NCBI GenBank assembly: GCA_004369085.1
Contig: ML210156.1
Location: 198,239 to 262,238, forward strand
Origin: Coprinopsis marcescibilis
Taxonomy: Eukaryota > Basidiomycota > Agaricomycetes > Agaricales > Psathyrellaceae
DNA length: 64,000 bases
Direction of reading: 5' to 3'
The position numbers were made by a program, and so were the translations under genes. The stretch's first letter is position 1; each line of letters opens with the position of its first letter. The notes beneath the pieces are model-generated. The model ran no database searches. It saw only the letters and a program-made list of their open reading frames with translations, and was not told where the DNA came from. Of the stretch, positions 24,401 to 38,031 are shown in pieces.

Positions 24401-27400
24401 TCTGGGTCAGGAACGGGTTTGCCATTCGGGGGCAATTGATGCATTACCGGGACTACATGCTCAGAGAACTCTGTTTCGATCAAGATCTGTTCATGCTCCA
24501 GTCGTCACTGGTTCTTCTGAACCCAGATTTGGTCCTTGTCACCATCCTGGATCGATTCAACCTTATGGCGTATTTCAACGGCGTAGCCATGGACGAGAGC
24601 GACGAGGAAAACGAAGACGAAGGTTCAGACGATGAAAAACCCGATTTCAAACCTGGCAGTACGGCACCTTACAACACGAACTACGAGGACATTTCTCATC
24701 TATGTGGTATGGTGGAAGAACTCCTGTTCGTTCTGATCACTATGGTCAGCGAGAACGCGGCAGCTTCGCGTATGCCTATTCCTTCAGCCGTTCGGAGGGA
24801 GATTGTACATGCATTGGCCATGGGACCGTGTGGATTCTCGGAGTTGACGAAGAGAGTAGCGGAGAGATTTGGGGACAACATCGCCTTTGAGAAGATTTTG
24901 AAGGAAGTTGCGGTATTCAGACCACCGGAGACTGCGACGGATCTTGGGGTGTATGAATTGAGGGATGATACGATGTTCGAAGAGGTTAACCCCTTCTTCT
25001 TCCATTACACTCGTAATCGTCGGGAGGAGGTGGAGAACATGCTCAAGACGAAGATGAAGAAGCGGCTGGCCAAGGAAGGGAAGCCCAACCAAGAGTGGGT
25101 GTATGTGCCGAAGAAATTTGGAGTAACCGAAGGACCCTACAAGGATATTCCGAAGGTATTCGAAAGTGAAGTACTCTTGCAGATCCTCTTCTATACCATT
25201 TACAATGTTCTGGTATTGACGGAATCCGCGTCTTCTGGAGTTTCTGGAGCGCAGGCCACAGCTGGTAACACGACCACCACTAATGCCACTGCCGTCCCTT
25301 CGACATCTGGAACACCGCCGTCGGCGGAAGCCATCCTTGACCAGGTGTTGCATCTCGTCATGCTCGGTCTGGTTGAACGAGACCAGGCATTCTCCGTGCT
25401 GGCTGCCACTAGAGCATTTGAAGAAGACAGGACACTGGTCGACGTGATCTGTGCTTTGGAGCACCACGAGCAGTACAAGAATTACCGGGGACGTGTGGAG
25501 TGGATTCTCACGGAGATGACCACATACGTTCCTGAGGCGGTTCGGGATAGGCGGCGGGCGTACGAAGCGTTGAAGCCTGCTGTCGATCCTGATCAGGCGA
25601 GGAAGAAAGCAGCCAAGGCCAGGCAGGAGACCATTTTGCAGCAGATGAAGGCGCAGCAAACCCAGTTTGCAGTTAATTTCGATGATCTCGATGATGACGA
25701 CGAGGATAGCAGTGGGATGTCGGTGGATGATGAAAATAGCGAGGACGAAGAGGCGCACTTCAGCTTTGGGACGTGCATCGTTTGCCAGGAGGACCTGAAC
25801 GGGAGTGGGAAGACCTTTGGTGCGCTGGGGTTGGTTCAGCCGAGCCGGTTTATTAGACGACACCCCGACAGTCAGCACCATGCCTACTTGAACGAGGTGC
25901 TAGGCTTGGTTAGTAATCTTGATCGCGCCAGTATTACTGGCAAAGATCCTCAATACACCTTCCCTCCCCCGAACGCCGACGCCATAGACGCCAAGCACAA
26001 CAGCAACACAACCAACTTTGACGGATTCCCGGCCAACTACACTCGTTTTGGACTGGTATCCTCCGTCTGTTCGCACATGATGCATTTGGAATGCTTCCAG
26101 GTGTACAGTGTATCCATCCGCCAACGACATAGGGCACAGGCGACGAGGAACCACCCGGAGAGCATACCCAGGAAAGAGTACATTTGCCCGCTTTGCAAGA
26201 GTTTGGGCAATGTGATTTTGCCAGTCGTAAACCCTTCAAAAGTGACGATGAACACCACACCTTTCTCTGATTGGGTCCGCGCTGCTGGTATCACTATCCT
26301 CAAGTCCAAACCAGACACGTTGTTGGACTCGTTGCAAATTCGGAATGGGACAGGGGAGTTTGTTTTCTGGGCAGCTCAGGATCCCGGGTATTCGACGGCG
26401 GTGAGAGGTAACAATCACGAAGGGAAACCCGAGTTCTTGGAAGCGGCCAAGATGGTGGACACGCTTATGGTTGTTTCCAAATCGTTTTCGCAACAGACGA
26501 GGCACCTGCGTGAACGGCCCGAGCCTGATCCTGGAGAGAGGGGAGCGGGGCTTTACCTGCCAGAGGAGCTGCTGGGGTACACTATCGCGCAGATCGAGAG
26601 TGCTCAACGGGGGTTAGAGGCCCCCAATGGAGGGTTGATGGTGGACAATCTGAGCGAATCGCACACGCGGATGGTTCGTGGGATTGTGTCGGTTTTGACG
26701 AGGCTGGTGGGGTTGCAGTTCAAGGGACGGCCGGACGAAGGCCGCGATGCGGTACGGCAAGCGGTGGTGAAGAGGCTATTACCAGAATGGAGTCGGACGT
26801 CGTTGACTTCGTTCCATACTCCTCTGCTGTTGCGAGACCCGTTCACTATTCTCATCGAGACGGCGGCTGTGGCACCCGATGTGTTGAAGCATGTCCTGAT
26901 TCTCACCTATTATGCATGTCTGGCGCGATCGGTGGTTGGGTTGGTCTACATTCTCAACAAGACTAGAAGCTATCAGATCACGCAGATTCCACGGCGAGCA
27001 CACGAAGAAATCTTCGGCGATGTCCGAATGTTCTTCATGTCTGTGGTGCGACACTCACCGGTATTCGAGCACACCGCGACTCTCGCCTTTGAGACGTTTG
27101 GAGAAGCCCGGATAGAGAAGTTGCTGTATTCCTTCACCTTGCCATTCCTACGACGAGCCGCCATCCTTTGTCGATCAATCCTTCCAACTGCATTCCCCAC
27201 ACCCACCTTTGGAGCGAACCCACCTTGCGAATATACCCGACTGCTCAAGCTGTTGGGAATTCCACCACTCTCCGACCTCCCGAACCAGGACACGCTGCAA
27301 AATGCGCTATCTGGATGGTGTGCCCATTATGGACATACCCTTACCTTGTCGCAGATCCCTTGTGTTGTGTCCCTCGACTTTCCTGGGTTTTATCGGCTGG

Positions 27401-27977
27401 CAAGGCTTCCGCTTGTTTTGGACAACATGTTCCAGGTGTCGGAGAAAGCGTTGACTTGCACCAGGTGTAATACGATCCCGCTTGATGGAGCCGTTTGCTT
27501 GTTATGTGGGACTATGGTTTGCCTGCAGAGCGGGTGCTGTGTGGATACGGACTACAATAATCGAGGAGAGTGCAACATGCACACAAGAGAGTGAGTCCTT
27601 GCTACCTACTACGACTTTGGTGGATGACTGACCGATGTCGTGTCTGTACTAGGTGTGGTGGGATGGTAGGGATCTATTATCTTGTGAAGCGTGGAACTTT
27701 GCTGTACCTGAACGCTGGGAACGGGACCTTCCATCCTTCGCCGTACTTGGATGCGCACGGGGAAGCGGATCTGTCTATGCGGTACGTTGGGCTTAGTTCT
27801 GGCTATGGCATTTTCAAACTGATGGTTAGGGCTGATAACAGACGGGGACGACGGCAGTATCTGCATTTTCCGCGCTTTGAAGAGGTTAGGAAGGTGTGGT
27901 TGAATCATGGGATACCGACTATTGTGGCGAGGAAGCTGGAGAGTACGTTGGACTCGGGCGGATGGGAGACGTTGTAG
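21442..27977 (+). CDS. UBR1: UBR1-type E3 ubiquitin ligase (N-recognin)
   Basis: Recognises destabilising N-terminal residues and ubiquitinates the substrate. About 2070 residues in seven exons (introns near 21755, 22856, 23908, 24320, 27592 and 27783). Exon 1 ends in the start of the UBR box (GESCYRC), which continues after the intron with CALDDSCVMCARCF, HTDHSVSFF and GGCCDCGDEE. This cysteine/histidine array binds type 1 N-degrons. A ClpS-like segment (YCVVLWNGDKHTFDEV, about 22225) is expected to bind bulky hydrophobic N-termini. A large RING (CIVCQED at about 25774, HMMHLECF, YICPLCKS) lies near residue 1370-1470, with an acidic DDLDDDDED tract before it. The C-terminus has the UBR1-specific cysteine-rich cap (CTRCNTIPLDGAVCLLCG, about 27450). 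Size and domain order match UBR1 homologues. Confidence 0.93.
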
Positions 27978-28510
27978 ATGATGTTCTGTTTTGCTGTGTA
28001 GAGCCGCCGACCTCTCTGTGGCCTGGCAATCGATATAAGTTTCATGTTTTGGAATACTGAAATGTTTGTTAGGCAGGCTATGTCGGTGCGGAATGCCACC
28101 GAAAAGTCAAGTGATCTCTGAGTTCCTCGTTGTGAATGTGTCGCTGATTAAAACTGAATAACTTGGCGGGCCGCATGTGCAAAGGAATATCCCTTTGTCT
28201 TCAGCCGTTTCGTTTCGAGCCCACGACGGTGCTGCAAGTCAAGTTGGGAGATTATCTGAACCTTTCCTTCTTACCAACTAGATCTCTCTCTGCCGGTGTA
28301 CTACGAATTCCTCGAAACTGTTCGGCCACTTAGCGGTGGATGCCACCGCTAGGGTAGAACAGTCGCATCGAGCACAAACGACTCTCCAGAAACTGTATCT
28401 GGTAGGTGTATTCCTTCTTGTATAGCTAGTAACCGTTCCAACTGATCCCCAGTGCAGCCGATTTCTTCAGCTCGGCACTTCCAATATTAGACTCATTCCA
28501 CTTCAAGTTC
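27978..28510. other. Intergenic region between UBR1 and helicase family
   Basis: No coding sequence supported. It contains the UBR1 3' flank and the promoter of the first helicase-family gene. Confidence 0.45.
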
Positions 28511-31500
28511 ATGTCAAGGTCGACCACAAAGACAAAGGGGAAAACAAAGGGAAAAGCAAAGCGGATAAAAGTCAAAGGCGAAGGAGCTTTCTCGATGATG
28601 GGCAGTAGATTCGAGGCTCTTGGGGATAGGAGACTGACTCGGGGAACTGCAGAGCATCGGTTGGCCCTTGACATTCAGCGCGACATATCCCAGGCTGAGG
28701 ACTCAGCGGGCGCTTCGGGCTCAGATGAGTCGGGATCGGATTCGTATTCGTATTCGGCAATCGGTGTCGGTGATGGCGGTGCCGGAACGAGCCTATCTCC
28801 GTTCGGGTCGGTGTCGGCGAGCGGCGCTGATCTGGGCAGCAGCGAGCCTGAGAGCGGGTCAGATTGGAACTCTGAGGACGGCTCAGGCGGTCATTTCTAC
28901 AGTGCGATTGAAGCGTCTTCTGGTAGCTCGGACTCGGAAAGCGAGTTATCGCCCTCGCCTACGCGACACACTGGGTTGAAGGCTGGCGGATTAGTACGTG
29001 ATGGCCAAGAGTCTGTTCGGGTCGTTGCGAACCATGGAAGAAACCCTCGAGTTGCAAGCTCGAAGATCCAGCCTTTGAAGTGGGATTCTGCGCCAGTATC
29101 AGTGCCGACCAGCCCTCAGCCGTATTCAGACGAGGAGGGGATAGGGGCAGAGTTTTCCAGGCTTTCAAAGGTACGCAACTTGGCTTTACGGTATCAACTG
29201 TTTTAACCGTGCGCGTTTGAACAGGCGAGGACGTCTGGAGTTGACGCGAGTTATTTGCCCACCCCAGTCAAGGTATGTCTGATCTCGGTTTGCTCGAAGT
29301 ATTCGTTGTTTAACTATGGCCACAAGACTCCCGTAAAGAAAAGAAAGCGAAGAGCCGTGCCTATAATCGAAGTAGAGGATTCGGATGGCGATTCCAGCCC
29401 TTCGAATAAGTCTCCCGCTGGCATTCGTGGAAAGAGTCAAGTGGCAACAAAAACTGGTCTTTCCCAAGTCAATCCTTCCAGTCGCGCTTCAAATCCAACC
29501 TCTCATGGTCTTCTGACCCCAGAATCGGTGTGTTATATCGTTTTGTCCCTTCAGTGCTTGACTGAGATACGTCTGTTAGTCCCCTGTTAAAGAATCCTCA
29601 TCGAATGTCCCTTTCCATAATCAAAGCGAGCCCGACAACTCGGATTCAAGCTCCGGGCCTTCCTCAACGATCGACCAACGCGCAACAAGTGCCAACCACT
29701 TGACCCAGACTCATCCGATTTCGTTGAACCTTCGCCTCCACTACTTTGAGAAGCTCAAGGCCTTTGATTTTCCCATCGTCCACTTCGACAACCTGGAGCC
29801 GATCGTAACCAAAGTTGGCGACCAGGATGTATCCCTAACGGTGCTACCAAACAAGGACTCTCTTATGTGGCACCAACAACGGGACTTGGAGACACTGCTC
29901 GCTGAAGTGATGACCCGGGAAGTAATGCGAACGGTTGGTGACAGCACTTGGGTGAATGTCCCTCAAGGGAGGATCTTATTCTACTCGATGGGGTAAGTAA
30001 CGTCAGGGTCCAAGGTGATCTCCTCTTCATATAAAAGTTGACTTTTATGGTGTTATGCAGTGCGGGGAAGACCCATTTGGTCGTGGCCCTTATTCTTCAA
30101 ACACTCACTCAGATACCCAATCTCTACAAGAAACAGTTTCGTGTAAAGTACACTGTGAAGCCCATCTTGTGAGTGTGGACCTTTCGAACGTTCGCGGTTT
30201 CTGATTTGACTATAGGATCATCGCGGAAATTTCGTTGAAAGAGCAGTGGACGGATCACCTTGTCCGCCTGTCCGGTCACAGGCTGACTGTCATTACTTAC
30301 AATGCTAACAACAAGAAGAACAATGCGAGTGCGTCGTTTCATTTAGGAATCCCCACAGAGGAACCGTTTATAACACACTTTTTTAATTTTAGAGCTTTCG
30401 AAAGCGCAAATCCTGGTAAATAATTCAATTCACTCCTTCCTTGCACCACATATATAACAGTTGTTGTTGAAGATTGCCAATCCCATCATCGTCAGGAGCC
30501 AGTGGGATACGCTAGAAACATACTGGACAGACAAGCTCGATACATGGGAGAGAACTAAGCCGAAGAAACGTGGACCTAAACCAGATCGTTCAAAGCCTAC
30601 CAAAGCCGACCTCCAGTACTTGGAAACCGTAGCCCCCTTTTTCACCCGGGAGTTCCATCTCCTCGTCATCGGTACTCTTCCCGAATCCTCCTCCTCTCAC
30701 GACTGAGTATTGACCCAAACATCGCTTTGCAGACGAGTTCCACAAGTACATTGGAAATCCAAAGACCAAGACTTCGCATTCGGTTCTGGAGCTCAAGTAT
30801 GACAATGTGGTTTTGCTGAGTGGGACGCCCGCGCAGAATGGACTTGGGGATTTTCAAGTGCCGTTTCAGCTGATGCAGCATCGGTCGAAACGGAGTGTGT
30901 TTCGGTGTGGGGGTATCTCTAATGTGAGTTGCAGTTGTGTTGCTGTCAACGCCGGTTTTCGATTTTTGCTGGTGTTGGCGTTCTTGGTATCTGGGCTAAC
31001 ACGTTATAATTACTGCTTGCGTAGATCACGATCTCTGGCATAATTTTGACTCGTCGAAGACTCGATGGGGGGCCTGGCCTGACTGTCCTGTTCGATTTGC
31101 CCGTTCTGACGGAGGTGGTTGTGAGTGTCAAGTTTACGAAAGGCCAGGATGCGGGGGTGGACTGGGTGATCCGGTGGGACTCGACGTATATCTTCGTTGA
31201 ATATCTGAGGAGAGACAACGTGCGTGTGGCTTTTTCACAAGTTTTGTTCAAGTTCATGCATCTCACCTGATTTGGCAGTTGCCTTGCACCCTCATTTGAT
31301 ATTGAAGACCGTGCTTGAGCATGCTGGTGTCGCTGCTAAGGATATGATCAAGGTTTTGGAAGAGATCAGAGTCCCCGTTACGGGTGTTTCTGCAGAGTTG
31401 TGAGTTGTTGTTGTCTATCTGGCTGTCAGTACTACTACGTGTGATGGCTGACCATGAGATTTGGCTTTTGCAATTGATATCAATCAGCATTATAAAGAAA

Positions 31501-32481
31501 GAGAACAAGAAGGGCGAAAGCTTTGCCGGCTACTGGGCGGGGTTGGAGCTAGGGTTGGACAGTAAAGAGAAGGCAGAGTTTAGGAAGGTGTTGAGTGATG
31601 GGTGGTTGTCGCCCAAGTTCAAGGCTGCGCTGAGGATCTTGAAGGATGTTGCGCGGGATAGGCCGGGGGATAAGACTCTTGTTTATGTGCGTGGTTCTTT
31701 CACTTGGATCGGACTGCATATCCTCGGATTTTGATATTGATGTTTAATGCAGTCCAACTTTCCGTCGCTTCTTGCGATTTTTGCGAGGTTTTTGGATGCG
31801 AGGGGTGTTTGGTATGTTGAATGTGAGTGCGGCTTCTGACCTTATGCTCTGCCTGCGCTAATATCACCTTCTAATTTTTGATATGGTGTAGATAATGGCA
31901 AGACGAAAAAAGAGGAGCGTAAGAAGAGCTTACGGGTTCTTCGGGACGAGGAAGAGTGTACGGTATTGCTCATGTCGATCAAGGCTGGAGGAACTGGTGC
32001 GTTGCTCTATTGTGCCCGCAATCCAGTTTCTTGGGCATGTTGCTCAGTTTTTTTAGGCCTGAACATTCCTTGGGCGAATAATGTGATTATTATGGACCCG
32101 TGGTGGAATCCTTATGTCGAGGTACGTTTTCTATCGAACGTTGGTGTTCTGGCCCCTGGGGCACGTATCGGATAGATAGCTAAATGGTTGGCTTGGGTTT
32201 ACTTAGGAACAAGCGATTGGCCGTGAGTATCGGAAAAGCCAGACGAAGCCGGTGTTTGTGTATCGGATTATCTCACCTGGTACTATCGGGGATCGAGTCA
32301 AGGAGGTTGGTCTTCTTCATCTTCTTCTCCCGAGTGTTGTGAGTGCTCTCTGACGGTGGATTGGTGCGTTTAGATTCAGAAGAGGAAGGAGAAGGAGATT
32401 AATGCGTTTGCGAAACGGTGTGTTGGTGAGATGGAGAGGATGGAGAAAGGGCTTGTGGACTGTCCTAGGGAGTCGGCTTAG
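28511..32481 (+). CDS. SNF2-like helicase, family member A
   Basis: Starts [17 protein letters not shown] (basic) and has a short signature [12 protein letters not shown]...EHRLAL (about 28590-28690) shared with the next two genes, then a long serine/acidic disordered region and a recurring small exon ending YLPTPVK before KKRKRR. The helicase part begins near 29750: LMWHQQRDL, Walker A as YSMG|AGKTH (split by an intron at 29992-30060), motif II as DEFHK (about 30733), motif III as LLSGTPAQN, then the C-terminal lobe with [27 protein letters not shown] and [11 protein letters not shown], and TIGDRVKE, ending at TAG 32479-32481. The C-lobe motifs are characteristic of SNF2/RAD5-type remodelers. 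The N-lobe is unusual: GAGKT rather than GLGKT, DEFH rather than DEAH. About 1050 residues. Substrate unknown; nuclear role is inferred from family. Confidence 0.8.
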
Positions 32482-33559
32482 TGGCGGACTTTGAGGCTGG
32501 GTTGAGGGTTTCTGCGTTTGGTGCTAGTTTCATATCTCTGGTTTCTTTAACTATTTTTACCGTTATGGATGCTTGTGTATAGCATTTCCCTGTACCCTCC
32601 TGTACCTTCTAGTTCTTTCGTGCCGTGCTTGTTCCTATGTATCTGTTCTTATATATGATATTTACCCGTCGTCCAAGGATATTCTTTCCGGCTTGTTTGT
32701 ACTAATCTACGACCGCATTATGGCTCCTGAGCGACACCACAGGGCAGAACGGACTCGATCTTCGAGGATCGCTGTGTGGCGCAGACGGTAGTCACGGACG
32801 ATGCTCAGGCTTGTGGAGGTAGCTCTTACAGTATTTGACTCTTGAGTGGCGTATCGTGGGGAGTTCGAGGTTTATTGGGGGTGAGTATTTCGAAGAAGTA
32901 AGACGTGTATTTGAGAGCTTATAGCCTGGATAGCCTATTGCCCCGATCTGATGTGATACCGGCCAATGTCTATGTCTATACATAGCTCAGGAACAAGTCT
33001 TGCCATTTGTGTTACGCAAATACATGGCTATAGTTATGGATACTGGCAGCAAGCGAATAGCTATGGATACCAGCGCTTTTTGTCCCTTTCGCCCCTTTAC
33101 CCCCGTTACCTTTGTGTTTTAACTTTGGGTGCCGTAAACGGCTTCTGGTCGTATCTTATTTAATTAGATCCCCGCGACGCGTCTTGCTTTTCTTTCCTTG
33201 CCCTCTTTCAGTTGACACCTTCGAACTTTCCGATTGAATTTCCTGAATACATTCGAGTTGGTCGCGCTAAGCGTGCTCAGAGTACTGCCACTGGGTACCA
33301 GCCACTGGCCGCCAGGTGACTAGTGACTCGACTCGACTCGACTCAGAGATATCCTCCAAATACTCATTTGTACAAGGCAACCGCCCTGTTGATCACGGTG
33401 TGAGTCAAAGGTCTATCCAACCCTTATGGACGATGCTTGACTCTCTATTTCGTTTATAGCAGCCTACACCTTCGTATCGATCTCCCGTGAGTGGCATCCC
33501 ACTCGCACTGCGAGGAATTTACCCTGATACCATATCCCGCCCAGGTTAACTCGAGTGCA
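32482..33559. other. Spacer between helicase-family members A and B
   Basis: No supported gene. A perfect pentamer repeat of GACTC (four units, about 33325-33345) lies roughly 220 bases before the start of member B, in the probable promoter. Short frames on both strands show nothing recognisable. Confidence 0.45.
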
Positions 33560-36500
33560 ATGAGCAAGCTGAAGCCACCCAGGCTCGCTGATGACCCTTT
33601 CGCGATGATGGGCAGCGCGTTTGAAGGGTTAGGGAGGGAGAGGTTCGACAGGGGCTCGGTGGAGCACCGACGCGCTCAGGCCGCATTCGGCCAGTCGGCG
33701 CTTTATGGCGGCGCCGGGCAAAATGCATCGGACGACCCGTACTCCGTCCCACGCGGGTATCCCGCCGCTGACCCCGTTCAATCGAGACCGTTCGTCACTC
33801 CGCTACGCAAGAGTGCAGATTCTCGACTATATGCTGCTGGTCACGATCGGTCGGTTAGGGCCGTGGCGAGTCATGCTGCCAGTGGCTCGGTGTCGCAAGG
33901 TCGGACTGTACCGTTGAAGAAGCTGCAGGTGTCGAGCCCACCATCGACTGGGAAGAAAGTTGCCTCGGTCTCGAGCTCCAGTCGTGGACATGTGAAGGAA
34001 GAATACGTGGAGGAGGTTGGGCTTGAATTTAGCGTGCTATCTTCCAAGGTGTGTGTCTCTGCCGCGCAAAATGAGATCAAATATCTGACCATCGAGTGTC
34101 CCGCAGCGGCCTACTGCATATGGCACCAGAAACACGATCGGCAAGGCTGAATATGGTGCCTATCCGACCCCAACAAGGGTACGCCATAGTATTCTGTGCT
34201 TAGTCTAAGTTTCTAGCTCTAATCGCGTGCTGTGATTAGACTCCTGCAGATAGGAAACTGTCCAGGCTCATTAGCGCGAAGGTGAAGGTGGAATCTGAAG
34301 ATGAAGATGAAGATGAAGAGGAAGATGCTCCAATCTCCAAGCCGCTCCTCTCACTTTTGTCCAAGGTGCGTTGACTCTTTCCTCCATGCTTTGACAGACT
34401 TTCTAAATTCCAACTGCCCCTCCCAGATACCAGCAAACATTCGACGCGACCCGCATTCAAAAACTGAGCTCGCCGACCCCTTTCCCTCGATTTCTGCTCC
34501 CCGTTCTGTCAAGCAGGAGAGCCGGCCATCGTCTTCACGCGGCCTCCTGACCCCTGAACCGGTACGTCCAATACCATCGTCTGTCCTCACGGCTGAATAC
34601 AACTGACACTTTGTTGGTGCAGTCACCTCTGAAGAAGACTTCAACTTCCGCATATACGCAGTATCGCCAGCCTACAGTTAAAGGGTCAAAGACAAGTTCA
34701 TTTCCAACCAGCACTTCGAACTACACCGCAACTAAGCAGACCTCTACCAAGGGGTCGACAAGAGTCGCCCTCAACAATGCAGCAGACTACACTCCAACGC
34801 CACCTCGGCTTGGGACCTTCAAACCTCTGCTTGCCTTGGAGGTTCCTATTCTCGACTTTAAGGACCCAGTGGAAATAGTGATTGACGGCGAGGCGATCTC
34901 GCTAACGGTGCTCCCCAACAAGGATGCCTTGATGTGGCACCAAGAGATGGATCTCAGGACACTGCTCGCGGAAACGATTGCCCGGGAGATACTCAGAATC
35001 GAGAATGACGCGACATTGTTTGACGTTCCTCAAGGACGAATCTTGTTTTACTCTATGGGGTGCGTTTCTTTATCTGTCTTCCGAGTTATCTGGGTGATCT
35101 GCTAATTGGGTATGTTAGTGCCGGCAAAACGCATTTGACGGTTGCGTTGCTGCTCCAAACTACCACCCAGATTCCCGATCTCTACAAACAGCTTGGTGTA
35201 CCGTATGAAGCGAAACCTATACTGTGTGTCCTTGTGATTCCTTTTGGTTGGTTTGCTGCTGATGGTTGTTTGTAGTATCATAGCTGAAAAGGCATTGAAA
35301 CTGCAGTGGACAGATCACTTGTCCCGCTTGACCAATGGAAAACTGCGAGGGGCACTCTTTGAGCGCAATGACGCTACCAGTCGTGGAAGTGAGTGTTTGG
35401 TCACTTTCCTTGAAGTCCTTGGTCTCAATTCTGTGTCAAGGGTTGACAAAAGCAAATATATGGGTACACGGATCTACTCAGCCAATGCCAATGATGTCTG
35501 TTCTGATCGTACTTTCCAGATCGTGACCATCGACGTCCTCTTAAGACAATGTACCAAGTATCTGGAATACTGGAGAAAGAAGTTGGAGGATTGGCGATTT
35601 GGGGGCTGCATAGGACCGAAGCCGGACAAGTTGAGGCCTGCAGCGGATGATGTCAAAGCCTTGTGGAAGGAACAACCATTTTACGCGGTGGAGTTCCATT
35701 ACGTCGTATACGGTCAGACATTCTTGATACCTCTCATATTCTCGTTGAAGGCTGATATTTTGCGCTGGCAAATACAGATGAATTCCATAAACGTCTTGGA
35801 AACCCTGGAAATCTGGGTGCGAAGAGTGTACTTGAACTCAAGGTAGATAATGTTCTGTTGTTGAGTGGCACTCCCGCGCAAAACAAGCTTGAAGAACTTG
35901 AAACCCCGTTCGAGTTTTTGCAGCACCCGTCGAAGAGGGGTGGATTCCGCCTGCCTATCAGCAATGTAAGCATATACTTTTGTTAGGTATCCATACCAAG
36001 TCTAACCACCGGGTGTATCTGTCAGGACGTCATTTCCCACTTGTTTCTCTCTCGTCGTCAGGTCGATGGGGGACCGAACCGAACCCCTCTTTTCCCTTTG
36101 ACAACTCGATATCAGTTCATCGTCAACGTCAAGGGTACGAAGGGTCAAGAGGCCGCTATCCAGTGGGTCTTGGGATATGTCCCTAACATCCTTAGCAAAA
36201 TTTTGAGACAGCGACAAGGTATAGGTGGTGCCTTGATTATGACTCGTTCCAAGTAATTAATGTTTGATGCAGTGCTCATGCACCCTGGCCTCATTTTGCA
36301 GGCCTTCCTTGAACATCATTATCCCAGCCAACTGGACAACTCTGATATCATCGAAGCCGTCAAGGAAGCTGGAAAAAGCGTCCCCGTCTCTAACAATCTG
36401 TATGCATCCACCCCCTCTTTCTCGTGTCATTTTATTTTTACTCACGGGGACGTTCTGTAGCTTGTCAATCAGCGCAAAGGACCGAATTGAATACCCGGTC

Positions 36501-37432
36501 GACTTTACGGATGTGGCTGCAAAGCTGACCCAGGAGGAGAAGGACAACCTTCAGACAGTGCTGAACGACAAGTGGTTGTCTCCCAAGATCAAGGCCGCAT
36601 TAAGGATCTTGAAGCAGATTGACAGCGAGAGACCTGGTCAGAAGACCCTTATCTTCGTATGTGCCGCGAGTTGCTTACTGTTGGAGTTGATTTCAATGAT
36701 GACTTTACCGTCCTAGTCCAACTTCCCTTCCCTTTTGTTCATCGTGGCCAAGTTTCTCGACGAACGCAACATTCGGCATGTTACTTGTGGGTTTACTCCT
36801 TCTCGGCTTCTTGTCTGAAACTTATCCGGTCCGTTGGTGGGAATTAGACACTGGCGCGACGTCGGATAAAGACCGCGAAGCGGCGCTGAATACTCTTAGA
36901 GACGATAGCGGATGCAAGGTTATGTTGATCTCTATTAAAGCTGGAGGCACCGGTGGGTTTTTTTATCGGATGTGAACTTGGTTAGATGCGAGCTGATCTG
37001 CATGGGCAGGACTGAACATCCACTTTGCCAATAATGTTATAATTCTGGACCCTTGGTGGAACCCGTTTGTCGAGGTATGTATCCACCTGTGTTCGTAAAG
37101 CCCAGACCTGACGTGCCGTTCGCTGAAGGAACAAGCCATCTCGCGTGTTCACCGCAGGGGCCAGGAAAGGGACGTGTATGTGTATCGAATCATTTCGCCC
37201 GGTACGATTGAAGACAAGGTCGTTGCGGTGCGTCAATGGTGCATCTTCGACTTTTAACATCGGTTGACTGATTTGTTCGAACGCAATTTTTCTTCTCCGT
37301 CAATAGACGCAGCAGGGGAAACGAGATGTGATTGAGAAGTTTGGGGACCGGTGTGTAGCTCAGATGGAGGTTACGGAGCGGGAGCTTTCAAGGACCCCTC
37401 GGGAGTCGTCTTGGTTTGCGTACAAGCCCTAA
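33560..37432 (+). CDS. SNF2-like helicase, family member B
   Basis: Paralogue of the gene before it, in the same order and with the same intron positions, including the intron that splits Walker A (35060-35118). The ATG at 33560 opens MSKLKPPRLADDPFAMMG, the family signature (PFAMMGSAFEGLG...EHRRAQ), then a disordered region with an acidic EDEDEDEEED run coded by GAAGAT repeats, and a small exon ending AYPTPTR. Helicase motifs: [67 protein letters not shown], and the arginine-finger motif QAISRVHRRGQ, which here is canonical for SNF2 proteins. It ends SSWFAYKP at TAA 37430-37432. About 1000 residues. Upstream frame open from 33491 lacks ATG, so the 33560 start is preferred. Confidence 0.8.
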
Positions 37433-38031
37433 GGGCAAACTGTGAGCGTGGGTGGGGTTTGGACGTGCATGATTTCTTGGATTCTTGGATTCTTCTCCCG
37501 CGATACCGCTTACTTTCCCCGTTCTTATTTACCCTGCACATTCCCGGGAACCTATTTTGTTTTTTCCAACCTACGTATATGCTCCTTCTTTCTGGAAGAT
37601 GGATTTCTTGGGGGACCTTTTTGGACCTTATTGACTGTTCTTTGCCGTACGTGGTTCATGGTTTAGGCTGGGCTGCCAATGTTGTGTGCGCAACGCTCTT
37701 ATTGTATCATTGTTCGTGGGCCGTCAATCACCTCGCTCCTCGTTACCAGCTGCTCAGATTGGTTGGCGTCTGGGTGTTATGCTTCGTTTTGTGTGCGAAT
37801 GCCGTACTGACTTCTCACCAGCATTTACGGGCTGGGCAGTGCTTTGGAAGGACGTGCTTCTGTCTGTGTGTCCCACCGGTTTCCTGGTTGTCGTAAGCGT
37901 TCTTTTGGGATATGCATTTGTGTGCGGCTGCCATTTATCATCTTCCTGGAATATTCATAGTTATTTATCCCTTACAGCTTCCCCCCCACTCCCCCCGTTC
38001 TCTGGAAGAAGGCGATAGTCACTGGTTGGCC
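37433..38031. other. Spacer between members B and C
   Basis: Open frames here (for example 37351-37896, +) overlap the 3' end of member B in another frame and are hydrophobic but have no splice or motif support. I take this as the 3' flank of B and the promoter of C. Confidence 0.35.

Noticed and set aside
24784..25881. A 365-codon open frame on minus inside UBR1
   Set aside because: It is the antisense shadow of the UBR1 coding exon, with low-complexity composition mirroring the acidic and RING regions.
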